Assembly: GCA_009885995.1 (NCBI GenBank)
Contig: VFJQ01000057.1
Span: 1 to 64,000, forward strand
DNA: 64,000 nucleotides
DNA from: Verrucomicrobiota bacterium
Lineage (GTDB): Bacteria; Verrucomicrobiota; Verrucomicrobiia; Chthoniobacterales; Chthoniobacteraceae
Direction of reading: 5' to 3'
Below, piece after piece: positions 16,841 to 23,874 of this stretch (position 1 is the first letter of the stretch; each line of letters begins with the position of its first letter). A program made the translations under genes and the position numbers. The notes under the pieces are model-generated. The model saw only the letters and a program-made list of their open reading frames with translations, searched no databases and was not told the DNA's origin.

Positions 16841-17452
16841 GTGAGCAAATTCATTGGGAGTGCAGCGACCGACGGAATGCCGGAGGACAACCCGCGCCGA
16901 CGCTCATTTGCTGAATCAGTCTTGGGCTCAAAAGACCCAGCGGCAATCCTTCGAGCACGGGAGAAGGCGCAAGGGAGCGTAGCCAGCCCGCGCTTCTACG
17001 GCTGCTTCATTGTCGCTCCGCTGCCCGAGCGGTGGGAGTTGTTCACGAAGCGCTTCGCCGTGGCGACGGCCAACCCAAATTGCTTGGGGCGATACTGGCA
17101 GGAGAGCGTGCTCCCGGTGTTGCTGCGGGAATGGACAAGGCCGAGCGTCGCGCTGCGCGTCGGCTCTGGCGTCGAGGATACGTTTCCCGGCCTTGTGACT
17201 GCGTTCCCGCGAGGCGTGCTGGTCGCTCAGTCTGGCTCGGACGCCGACTGTGAGATTTGGCACGGCGGAGGTTTGGCCGGTTGGATGAACGTGTCCGTTC
17301 GGCGCATCGAGGCCGCATTCGACGCGAGGCAGGACTGGAGATGGGTGATGACCGAGGAATTATCATGCATTCCGGAGAACGCCATGCGGGCTGCCGAGCT
17401 GCTCGCGATCAAGCGGCGGTGGTGGAGCGAGGATGGCCCGAGCGCGGCATAA
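16841..17452 (+). CDS. hypothetical protein
   Basis: The 203-residue product starts with GTG and has no family I recognise. It is soluble, with many Trp residues (ERWELFTKRFA, YWQESVLPVLLREW, DWRWVMTEEL, KRRWWSEDG) and no signal peptide or membrane segment. Composition and position fit island cargo. It is followed by about 170 non-coding bases before the next small gene. Confidence 0.5.
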   Translation: MSKFIGSAATDGMPEDNPRRRSFAESVLGSKDPAAILRAREKAQGSVASPRFYGCFIVAPLPERWELFTKRFAVATANPNCLGRYWQESVLPVLLREWTRPSVALRVGSGVEDTFPGLVTAFPRGVLVAQSGSDADCEIWHGGGLAGWMNVSVRRIEAAFDARQDWRWVMTEELSCIPENAMRAAELLAIKRRWWSEDGPSAA

Positions 17453-17624
17453 TCCGGCCGCCCCCCTGCCCGGACAGCGCCGACCAACTCAGACTCCATT
17501 GCCGGCTGATTCGCGATAGAGAGACGATTGTCGGAATGCGTTTGCCCGGCACGACGTGGCTGCTCGTCCGCCGAGGCGCTACTCCCCAGCTTTATCAAAT
17601 TCTGCATCACCGAGACGCGCATCT

Positions 17625-17828
17625 ATGTCCAACACCCAAATTGCATTCGCCCGAATCACCCGCACCGATGTTCGCTTTTACAATGCTCAAGGTTCCCTCC
17701 TCAAGGGTGTGACCTGTCAGGGAGCCCTCTCGGCCCAGCCAACCGGTGACGGCATCGCCGTGACGATGAAGAACGGCAACGTCAGGCTCTACGATCGCAA
17801 CGGCTCGCTGGTGACGACCATCAGCTAA
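17625..17828 (+). CDS. small beta-rich hypothetical protein
   Basis: The 67-residue protein is made of short strands (VRFYNAQGSLLKGVTCQG, AVTMKNGNVRLYDRNGSLVTTIS) in an apparent two-fold repeat of the pattern V-R-x-Y-x-x-x-G-S-L, resembling one or two propeller or RHS-like blades. Start ATG 17625 gives the compact domain; the longer frame upstream is not protein-like. The motif ATCAAATTCTGCA sits 19-31 bases upstream, as it does before the 16508 gene. Confidence 0.5.
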   Translation: MSNTQIAFARITRTDVRFYNAQGSLLKGVTCQGALSAQPTGDGIAVTMKNGNVRLYDRNGSLVTTIS

Positions 17829-17872
17829 CGGCCGGCGCACAGACTCAGACAAACAGCAGCGCGGCCCCGGCA

Positions 17873-18133
17873 TCACTCCATCGGGGGAACTCGGCCCGCC
17901 TTGGTGAATTTGGGCGGAATCAATTCCTTCACGTCCACCTTGAGAGCGTGGGCCAGCACCACCAATTCCCAATCAGTCACGTAGCGGAATCTCGACTCAA
18001 TCTGCGCAATCACTTCTCTCGATACGTCCCAGCCGAGGCGCTGACAGACGCCCGCGAGCGCAGGCTGCGACAACCTCGCGTGATTGCGGAGGCGTCGCAC
18101 TGTCGCGCCGACGATGTTCTTTGGAGCACCCAT
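17873..18133 (-). CDS. XRE-type helix-turn-helix regulator
   Basis: The 86-residue protein is a single Cro/C1-type HTH: VGATVRRLRNHARLSQPALAGVC forms helices 1-2, and SREVIAQIESRFRYVTDWELVVLAHAL gives the recognition helix and following helices. It lacks a sensor domain, so it resembles element-encoded immunity repressors or antitoxins. It is transcribed against the surrounding cargo. A perfect palindrome 37 bp upstream of its start is the likely operator, implying autoregulation and perhaps control of the zinc-ribbon genes to the right. Confidence 0.82.
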   Translation of the reverse strand: MGAPKNIVGATVRRLRNHARLSQPALAGVCQRLGWDVSREVIAQIESRFRYVTDWELVVLAHALKVDVKELIPPKFTKAGRVPPME

Positions 18134-18169
18134 TGCGCCAAGAACTGTGGCAAGACGGGCGCGTTGAAC

Positions 18170-18187
18170 CGTTATGGCACCATAACG
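18170..18187. promoter_or_regulatory. palindromic operator upstream of the HTH gene
   Basis: CGTTATGG-CA-CCATAACG is a perfect 8-bp inverted repeat with a 2-bp spacer. It lies between the minus-strand HTH gene (start 18133) and the plus-strand zinc-ribbon gene (start 18404). The size and place suit an operator for a dimeric XRE-type repressor. The binding itself is an inference. Confidence 0.65.
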
Positions 18188-18403
18188 TTTTCGCTTGCCG
18201 TATGCAGTATCGTTCCGTCACCCTCGTTGAACTCCGCTTGAACGTGATTGCCGCAAATTCTTCTCCGAACCCGCCATGATCCGTCAGCGTCCAACTCTTC
18301 CAATCACGATCGTGAACGGGCATGTGTCCGCCGCCAACAGCCGGCAAATACGCATTGGATCGCACCATCGCACCGGGAACCCTCAACGAAACCCTCACGA
18401 CCT

Positions 18404-19003
18404 ATGGCACTGATCGATTGTAGCGAGTGCGGTGCTCGGATTTCGTCCGCTGCCGTGTCCTGCCCGTCTTGTGGCTCCAAGAAACACGTGACCACAAATC
18501 CATCCCTGTTCACTTGTCGCGAGTGTGGAGCAGAGATTTCGCCCACTGTCGAATCCTGCCCGGTCTGCGGATGTCCCAAGGAATCGCCTGCTTCGGTCGC
18601 TCAGAAGAACTCGGTTACGGACACAGTCCCTTGCGCCAAACAGCCGACAGAAAAGAACAATGAGGTGGGAGCGGCTAGGCATGTCGTTGGTGGCGTTGTC
18701 CTGATTGCTCTCATCCTTTTTGGTATCGGTAAGTTAGCGAGCGAATCCGTTCAAATTGGAGGGGTGTTTCCGACAAGCGTTGAACGCACCGTTGACACAT
18801 GGCTCGACCAAGACATTGCAGGTCGTGCTCTTTACGAGGTTCCTGGCGTTTCGGAATACGTCCTCGTTGCGCACAAGATCCTGAAGAGCAGCAACGGCAT
18901 CGTTACCGCAGAACTGACATTCAAAAACCAGCGGAACGGAGACGTTGTAAGCACTCACACTTTTCGTGTGAATGCCAAAGGGAGAGTCGAAATGCTCCGT
19001 TAG
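18404..19003 (+). CDS. double zinc-ribbon membrane protein 1
   Basis: The N-terminus has two zinc ribbons: CSECGARISSAAVSCPSCG and CRECGAEISPTVESCPVCG (four Cys each). A linker and one membrane helix (VVGGVVLIALILFGIGKLA, about residues 85-105) follow, then an extracytoplasmic domain of about 90 residues with no known family. Two more genes of the same layout follow at 19045 and 20330. The first ribbon shares 41 identical consecutive bases with the gene at 19045, while the C-terminal parts differ. Start ATG 18404 is where all three family members begin. The role is unknown; a sensor or adaptor is an inference. Confidence 0.7.
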   Translation: MALIDCSECGARISSAAVSCPSCGSKKHVTTNPSLFTCRECGAEISPTVESCPVCGCPKESPASVAQKNSVTDTVPCAKQPTEKNNEVGAARHVVGGVVLIALILFGIGKLASESVQIGGVFPTSVERTVDTWLDQDIAGRALYEVPGVSEYVLVAHKILKSSNGIVTAELTFKNQRNGDVVSTHTFRVNAKGRVEMLR

Positions 19004-19044
19004 CATAACCGCGCAACTGAACCGTTCGATCAGCCTTACATATT

Positions 19045-19848
19045 ATGGCGCTAATTAATTGCAGCGAGTGCGGTGCTCGGATTTCGTCCGCTGCCGTGTC
19101 CTGTCCTAGTTGCGGTTTCCCGAAACAGATATCCGCACATCCCTCAATGGTCAGTTGCGGTGAGTGTGGGGCCGAGATTTCACCCTCTGCCAAGTCATGC
19201 CCTGTCTGCGGCTGTCCCACGAAGTCGCCGGCTCCGCCCGCTCAGACGTGTTCGTTCGCGGATCAAGGGGACGGCAGCTTCAACTTCTCTGCACCTTACG
19301 CCACAGTCTTTGGCTTGGTCGAGCGGGCGCTGCGCGATTGTGAGGTGAAGATCAAGGAGTCGTCATCCGAGCAAGGACGAATTGCTGGCAAGGCCAGCTA
19401 CGGCGTGAATCCGTTTGGCATGACGGTGGTTGCCACCTTTGCAGGCGCTGCCTCGTCGATCCAAGTTGAAGTCACCGCATCGTTCACTGACGCGTTCGAT
19501 ACGTTTGGCGCATGCCGAAAGAAGGTTGCACAAATCTCCCGACGGGCGGCTGAAATTGCCCGCGCCGAGTTCGCTTCAAATGACGGAGGAGCGGTGACGG
19601 CAACGGTTCTCCCGCCCGCAAGGCAGCCTGCCGGAGCGAGTTCACGCGGCAAGGCCATCACGGGCCTTTGCCTTTCCATTGGCGGGCTGCTTTTCGGTCC
19701 GACATCAATCGTCGGCCTGATTATGTGCGGCGCCGCCCTCACCGACGCCTCCACCTCAAGCAATCAAGCTGGGAGGGGCATCGCCACTGTCGGACTCGTA
19801 ATTGGCTTTGTGGCCTTGATCGGATGGATAATGATCCTGTTGCAGTGA
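19045..19848 (+). CDS. double zinc-ribbon membrane protein 2
   Basis: The two N-terminal ribbons (CSECGARISSAAVSCPSCG, CGECGAEISPSAKSCPVCG) are nearly identical to those of the preceding gene. They are followed by an alpha/beta domain (residues 75-165, AYATVFGLVERALRDCEVKIKESSSEQGRIAGKAS style) that recalls the small DUF3568/YbjQ-like domains used to read lipoprotein-like folds. Two membrane helices (ITGLCLSIGGLLFGPTSIVG and ATVGLVIGFVALIGWIMILL) close the protein. Here the soluble domain comes before the membrane segments, unlike its neighbour, so the ribbon module has been joined to different partners. Confidence 0.7.
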   Translation: MALINCSECGARISSAAVSCPSCGFPKQISAHPSMVSCGECGAEISPSAKSCPVCGCPTKSPAPPAQTCSFADQGDGSFNFSAPYATVFGLVERALRDCEVKIKESSSEQGRIAGKASYGVNPFGMTVVATFAGAASSIQVEVTASFTDAFDTFGACRKKVAQISRRAAEIARAEFASNDGGAVTATVLPPARQPAGASSRGKAITGLCLSIGGLLFGPTSIVGLIMCGAALTDASTSSNQAGRGIATVGLVIGFVALIGWIMILLQ

Positions 19849-20023
19849 CAGCATCTCTCGAAGGCGATCAACACGCAGACCACAAGGGATCGGCGAGCGG
19901 TTCTGCTAGTCGAGCAGCGCAACGCTGCCGAAAAGGAGAACCACAAACTACCGCACAAAGAACGACCCGACCTTGCGCATGTCAGGCATAACTTGGTGAA
20001 ACGCTAGCTTCACCGCCGCTGTC

Positions 20024-20281
20024 ATGCCCGACGAATTCTTGTATCTGGACGTGATCTCACTTCAGACTGCCGATGAAGTGGGTGGTTTCAGCCGTCGTGC
20101 GTTGCGTGCTCGTGGTGTGGCTGTGGCTGGCACGCTGAGTTCGTCCGGTGAGTTCCAGCAGTTCCATTCTGGAGACTGCGGGAAGTTGGTTGCACTTCTG
20201 CGCTCAGCCAGATGCGTAGTCGGCTATAACATCATCGGCTTGCCTGCTCTGAATGCGGGTGTCCACGAAATTGAATATTAA
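20024..20281 (+). CDS. truncated RNase H-like exonuclease domain
   Basis: The 85-residue sequence EFLYLDVISLQTADEVGGFSRRALRARGVAVAG ... CGKLVALLRSARCVVGYNIIGLPALNAGV follows the exonuclease I/II pattern of the 3'-5' exonuclease-like domain that precedes some DEAD/DEAH helicases (LDIET..A.EVGGW ... VVGYNxxxFDxxVL). The first acidic motif DIET is DVIS and the FD of motif II is LP, so catalytic acids are missing. It stops where the third motif should begin. It is probably a degenerate or remodelled fragment rather than an active nuclease. A GGTGAA/TTCACC hairpin lies 10 bp upstream. Confidence 0.5.
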   Translation: MPDEFLYLDVISLQTADEVGGFSRRALRARGVAVAGTLSSSGEFQQFHSGDCGKLVALLRSARCVVGYNIIGLPALNAGVHEIEY

Positions 20282-20329
20282 GAAACTGGTCGTGCCCTTC
20301 CGTTCATAGACTGCGACTCAAGACTAAAT

Positions 20330-21472
20330 ATGGCGCTCATACCGTGCCCCAAATGCGGCAACCTCGTTTCCACTCGGGCAGTTACATGTCCGAAGTGCGA
20401 GGCTGTTCCGATAGCGCAGGCCACCACCCCGACCGCGAGCACCGGTGGTTCAGGTGTGCCACGCGAAATGGGAGCTTCTGGCTCCTCTGAATCTCAGAGG
20501 CTGACAGAGCCGTCACCTAAACGGACGGCCTTCCGCGTCATCGCTTTCGGTTTGGCAGTTGCTATTGGCGTGCTCGTTTTCGTCATTGCACAGACCGACA
20601 GCCCCATAGAACGCACGGTCGCAGCGCCAGACGGAGCGGTTGCCGAACATCCCGGATCGAGAGAGGAGAAGCAAGAGGCCGCAACAAAAATTAAGCGGGG
20701 CAAGATGCAGGAGGCGGAATATCAGGCCCATCCCGAGCTGAAGCGACCCGATCCCAGCGGTGTAACTTCAGAGGAGTTCAAGGCGTCAACGCAAAGCAAC
20801 TCCGATGTTGCTCCACGCAGCGCAAGCGCCGAGGTCCCTCGGACATCACCCGCATCCGCGAGTCCGGCGGGCACGGGCGGCGACACCCTCTCGCCGTCAA
20901 CTTCAAAGGGGCACGACAGAACGCCTGCAATTTCTAACGATTGGCCCACCCATCTCACCATCTCACTCGGCGGGATGTCAGCAGAGGCGCGAATCGTCAC
21001 ATATGCATGTTGGCACGATCAGAAGAGCGGGTATTACCTCTACAAATCGATAGAGTGCGACGGCGCGCATTGCCTCATCATCCTCACGCGGGATCGGCGA
21101 ATGGTGACAGAAAGCGGCTTCGAAGTCGCGCGCTTTGGCCGGGAAAAAGACGACGCTCCACTCGTGAATATCGAAGAGCGCTCGTTCTCTCCGGCGACAA
21201 AACACGGGATCGCGATTGGTGCAAGCCGTGAGGTCGTTCTCGCAAAGCTGGGGCAACCGACCCGCACTGCCGTTCGCGGGAGAAGCGAAGAATACTGGTG
21301 CGCGCTTTATAAGGAGGTCGTCATGTATAATCGGGAAACGGGCTTAGTGCTCCGCAACACTTACATTTTCAAGCACGGCAAGCTTATCGAGATCGCCGTC
21401 AATCTCGACTCCATTCCCGGCTGCGGTGAAACTACACTCTCCGACGAGGGTTGGCCTTGGTCGAAGTTCTGA
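20330..21472 (+). CDS. zinc-ribbon membrane protein 3
   Basis: The 380-residue protein begins MALIPCPKCGNLVSTRAVTCPKC, a single zinc ribbon related to those at 18404 and 19045. It continues with a membrane helix (FRVIAFGLAVAIGVLVFVIAQ, about 65-85) and a long Ser/Thr/Pro-rich linker to about residue 200. The C-terminal domain contains GIAIGASREVVLAKLGQPTRT and NTYIFKHGKLIEIAV, a BamE/SmpA-like motif often seen in extracytoplasmic beta-rich domains. The ribbon is thus on the cytoplasmic side and the BamE-like domain outside. The function is unknown. Confidence 0.68.
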   Translation: MALIPCPKCGNLVSTRAVTCPKCEAVPIAQATTPTASTGGSGVPREMGASGSSESQRLTEPSPKRTAFRVIAFGLAVAIGVLVFVIAQTDSPIERTVAAPDGAVAEHPGSREEKQEAATKIKRGKMQEAEYQAHPELKRPDPSGVTSEEFKASTQSNSDVAPRSASAEVPRTSPASASPAGTGGDTLSPSTSKGHDRTPAISNDWPTHLTISLGGMSAEARIVTYACWHDQKSGYYLYKSIECDGAHCLIILTRDRRMVTESGFEVARFGREKDDAPLVNIEERSFSPATKHGIAIGASREVVLAKLGQPTRTAVRGRSEEYWCALYKEVVMYNRETGLVLRNTYIFKHGKLIEIAVNLDSIPGCGETTLSDEGWPWSKF

Positions 21473-21484
21473 CCCGCGCCAAAC

Positions 21485-22075
21485 GTGATTCTTACCACGG
21501 CCGACTGGAATATCGCGGCAGGCGGGACGTCATCGAAAATTGTGCAACCAAGGTTCGATCTCTGCGGAAAACGATCACCGATTGTTTGCTCGGGCTACTG
21601 GCATTGCACAGATTGGCGCGGCTTCCGCCAGATCATGGCGTCAGGCGCGATTCGCCCGAACCGAGGCGAGTTGCGTTGCCAACACCCGGCGTCGCATGTG
21701 AGTTGCTGTTTCCGGCTGGGCGCAGTGTCGCTGTTCGACCCTGACGTGAAGTCTTCCTTCTTCTCGACGTGGCGTGCGATTCACAAGCCGCTGACGATCG
21801 TGCTCAAACTCGATGCCGCTGCATTGGCGTCCAACATCGTCTGCCGATCCGAAGCTCAAGCCGCCGCACCGGGAGGGTTGATGCTGCGGGGTGAGGTCTG
21901 CCATCGTGGTCCGATTCCGATAAAAGCGATCACCGGCTGTCTGTTTGTGCGGGCACGTAAGCCGCATGAAACCGCGTTCCTTCGGGCCGACGAACTCACG
22001 CCGGCAAAGATCGGCGAGGCCATTGGACACCTTCGGCGCCCGAGACGGGACATGACGGCGGGCGGGGCAATCTAA
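21485..22075 (+). CDS. hypothetical protein, possible ADP-ribosyltransferase-like fold
   Basis: The 196-residue product starts with GTG 12 bp after the previous stop. The segment SGYWHCTDWRGFRQIMASGAIRPN resembles the opening of DarT-type and related ART folds (H-x-T-x-x-x-x-I-x-x-G-x-I), but the other catalytic motifs are not clear. I treat the fold as a weak possibility only. It converges with the SymE-like gene, the two stops overlapping by 4 bp (22072-22075). A toxin-antitoxin or defence role is an inference from this neighbour. Confidence 0.45.
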   Translation: MILTTADWNIAAGGTSSKIVQPRFDLCGKRSPIVCSGYWHCTDWRGFRQIMASGAIRPNRGELRCQHPASHVSCCFRLGAVSLFDPDVKSSFFSTWRAIHKPLTIVLKLDAAALASNIVCRSEAQAAAPGGLMLRGEVCHRGPIPIKAITGCLFVRARKPHETAFLRADELTPAKIGEAIGHLRRPRRDMTAGGAI

Positions 22076-22308
22076 AATAGCTCTCCCTGACGATCGTTGC
22101 GCTCCCAGGAGCGTTCTTTCAGCACGATCCTGAGTTCTCCGTCGCGCACGTTCACCTCGACTGCGTCGCCGACGTAAAAACCTGCGCGATGCAACCAACC
22201 TCCGGCCAGCCGGATCGCGGGCACCATCACGTAGCCGTCTTTGCGGGAGCGGAATGCACACGAAACGGTCAATCGGCGAGTCGCCTTGTCGGATTTGGGT
22301 TTGGACAC
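22072..22308 (-). CDS. SymE-like toxin (SpoVT/AbrB-like fold)
   Basis: This 78-residue protein contains VPAIRLAGGWLHRAGFYVGDAVEVNVRDGELRIV, the SymE-family core (P-x-I-x-L-x-G-x-W-L-x-x-A-G-F-x-x-G-x-x-V-x-V-x-x-x-x-G-x-L-x-I). SymE proteins have an AbrB-like fold and were first described as SOS-induced RNA-targeting toxins held down by an antisense RNA. No LexA box of the TGTTC-N4-GAACA type is seen upstream. A hairpin CCGCTGAC/GTCAGCGG at 22347-22375 lies in its leader region. Confidence 0.75.
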   Translation of the reverse strand: MSKPKSDKATRRLTVSCAFRSRKDGYVMVPAIRLAGGWLHRAGFYVGDAVEVNVRDGELRIVLKERSWERNDRQGELF

Positions 22309-22346
22309 TCGCCGAGAATTTGAAGACGCGGAGCGCTCGGCGATGA

Positions 22347-22375
22347 CCGCTGACTTAAGTGCAGTTGGTCAGCGG
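22347..22375. promoter_or_regulatory. hairpin between SymE-like gene and the 22518 gene
   Basis: CCGCTGAC pairs with GTCAGCGG around a 13-base loop that itself holds the palindrome ACTTAAGT. It lies in the divergent spacer, 39 bp upstream of the SymE-like start and about 140 bp upstream of the 22518 gene. It could be an operator or a leader structure; no function can be shown. Confidence 0.4.
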
Positions 22376-22517
22376 GCGGGAATCGGGGGTGATCGTCAGT
22401 GATTGGTCCGAAGGAGGAATTTCAGCGGTCCGGAGCGGGCGGGGCGGGGGGCGGTATGTTGACCGAGATGCTACAATGACCTTGTCTTTCAGCCCCTTCT
22501 TCGCAGTCTTTGGCCCG

Positions 22518-23309
22518 ATGAAAAAGCAAGCGCTGCCATTGCCCAAGAAGGACGCAGCCAAACGATTGCCACCAAAGCGGCGCACCGCCCGGAAAGCGCG
22601 GGCGATGGATCGAGATGATGCGTCTGCTGAGATGGCGACCGTGCTGGGCTTGATTGGGAGTATTGAGCAAGGCTTAACGCTGACCGGCGTGTTGACCTCG
22701 CACCAAATCAAGACTCTCCTCGATCATGCGAGACGAGTGAGCGAAGCCATTTGGGCGGTCGCGAAGCCTGCGGGAGTGAACGATGAATTGGTGCTCACAG
22801 CCTTGGTGAATTCTGCCCGAGAAAACGTGCAAAGAATCCACAACGTAAAGGAAAGTCGCATGAAGCCGATAGGAGCGACGATGCGCGACTTTCCAGTCCT
22901 CGCGACTCGCTCACCCTCCTTTATTCGCAACATTCACGGCGCGCTTGAGCGCGTCGGTCTTTTGAAGCGATCGGAAGACCCCAATAGCAGCCTACGGGGA
23001 GCAGACGACGATTTTACGCAAGCAGCCATCGAGTTCCGCGACCACTTGACGGCTCAGGGGTGGGAAATCGAGGCCTTAGCGACGCAGAATTGGGATTGGC
23101 TTCGCCTTTATCTCCGACAAGACCACATCGATTCCTTCCTGAAGCAAGGGAACCGGGGCGCCAAGCTCGCGAAGCAGATCAAATTGCGGGCATCCGAAGG
23201 CAAGATTTGGGACAAGGTGCGTGAACGAGTGCTGGATCGGCTGAATTCCATCCTCGGTCTTAAAACCAAGGAAATGAAAGCGTTACCACAACGGCGCCGG
23301 ATTCCCTGA
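22518..23309 (+). CDS. hypothetical basic helical protein
   Basis: The roughly 263-residue product has a very basic N-terminus (KRLPPKRRTARKARAMDR) followed by a mostly alpha-helical body. The middle region ATMRDFPVLATRSPSFIRNIHGALERVGLLKR could be a winged helix. I recognise no family. The longest frame starts at 22359, but the first part reads through the hairpin and spacer and is unlike protein, so ATG 22518 is preferred. It sits immediately upstream of the excisionase-like and DUF3987 genes and may serve element replication or excision control (inference). Confidence 0.5.
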   Translation: MKKQALPLPKKDAAKRLPPKRRTARKARAMDRDDASAEMATVLGLIGSIEQGLTLTGVLTSHQIKTLLDHARRVSEAIWAVAKPAGVNDELVLTALVNSARENVQRIHNVKESRMKPIGATMRDFPVLATRSPSFIRNIHGALERVGLLKRSEDPNSSLRGADDDFTQAAIEFRDHLTAQGWEIEALATQNWDWLRLYLRQDHIDSFLKQGNRGAKLAKQIKLRASEGKIWDKVRERVLDRLNSILGLKTKEMKALPQRRRIP

Positions 23310-23340
23310 GCTGTTTGCGTTAGCTCGGGGAAAGGGGCTT

Positions 23341-23874
23341 GTGGGATTTGTGCGCATGAACAAATCAAGTCCCGCGGGCAACCCGCTCTCCGCCTCACCT
23401 AAGAGCAGCACGACAACAGAAGCACCCGAGGCTGCAAGCCCCGACAACGGAAGTCGGCGCAACGGGCCTTCCGACGCGCTCTGGGCCAAACTCATGCAAT
23501 GTATGAAGCACGAGCCCAGCCCGCCGCCATCGTGGGAGGAATTCATGGCTGAGCAGATTGCAGAGGGGGAGTTTATGAAGAAGCAAGGCACGGCGTTGAA
23601 GAAGCGCGAAGCGGCAACCGCGGGGGGGGCAGCAATGAAGCGCACAGCAAAATCCGGCGCGAGCCCAATCGCCACTAGCGCCGAGACGGGAGTCCTCCTC
23701 CTCAAGGCCCACGCAGCCTGCCAACTGCTTGGCGGCATTCATCCCCGCTCTCTCGCTCGTTTGGAGCAGCGGGGCCTCATCCGCAGCGTCAAACTGCTTC
23801 GTCACAAGCTGTATGCGATGGAAGACTTGAAGGCGCTCGTCAATGAACTCCGCGATTGGAAGGAGGCCGCGTAA
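23341..23874 (+). CDS. excisionase-like DNA-binding protein
   Basis: The 177-residue protein has a low-complexity N-terminal half and a C-terminal MerR/Xis-type winged helix: LLLKAHAACQLLGGIHPRSLARLEQRGLIRSVKLLRHKLYAMEDLKALV, where the helix-turn-helix is followed by a wing and the terminal Y-x-x-x-D-L helix. Such proteins bend DNA in excision or regulate element genes. A purine-rich GGGGAAAGGGG directly precedes the GTG start at 23341. The stop overlaps the next start (TAATG), so it is translationally coupled to the DUF3987 gene, an arrangement common in integrative elements. Confidence 0.72.
   Translation: MGFVRMNKSSPAGNPLSASPKSSTTTEAPEAASPDNGSRRNGPSDALWAKLMQCMKHEPSPPPSWEEFMAEQIAEGEFMKKQGTALKKREAATAGGAAMKRTAKSGASPIATSAETGVLLLKAHAACQLLGGIHPRSLARLEQRGLIRSVKLLRHKLYAMEDLKALVNELRDWKEAA

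Noticed and set aside
15553-22308. Possible integron cassette array
   Set aside because: The small co-oriented genes recall cassettes, but I see no attC sites with paired GTTRRRY/RYYYAAC ends, the integrase lacks an IntI-type pattern, and several gaps are too short.
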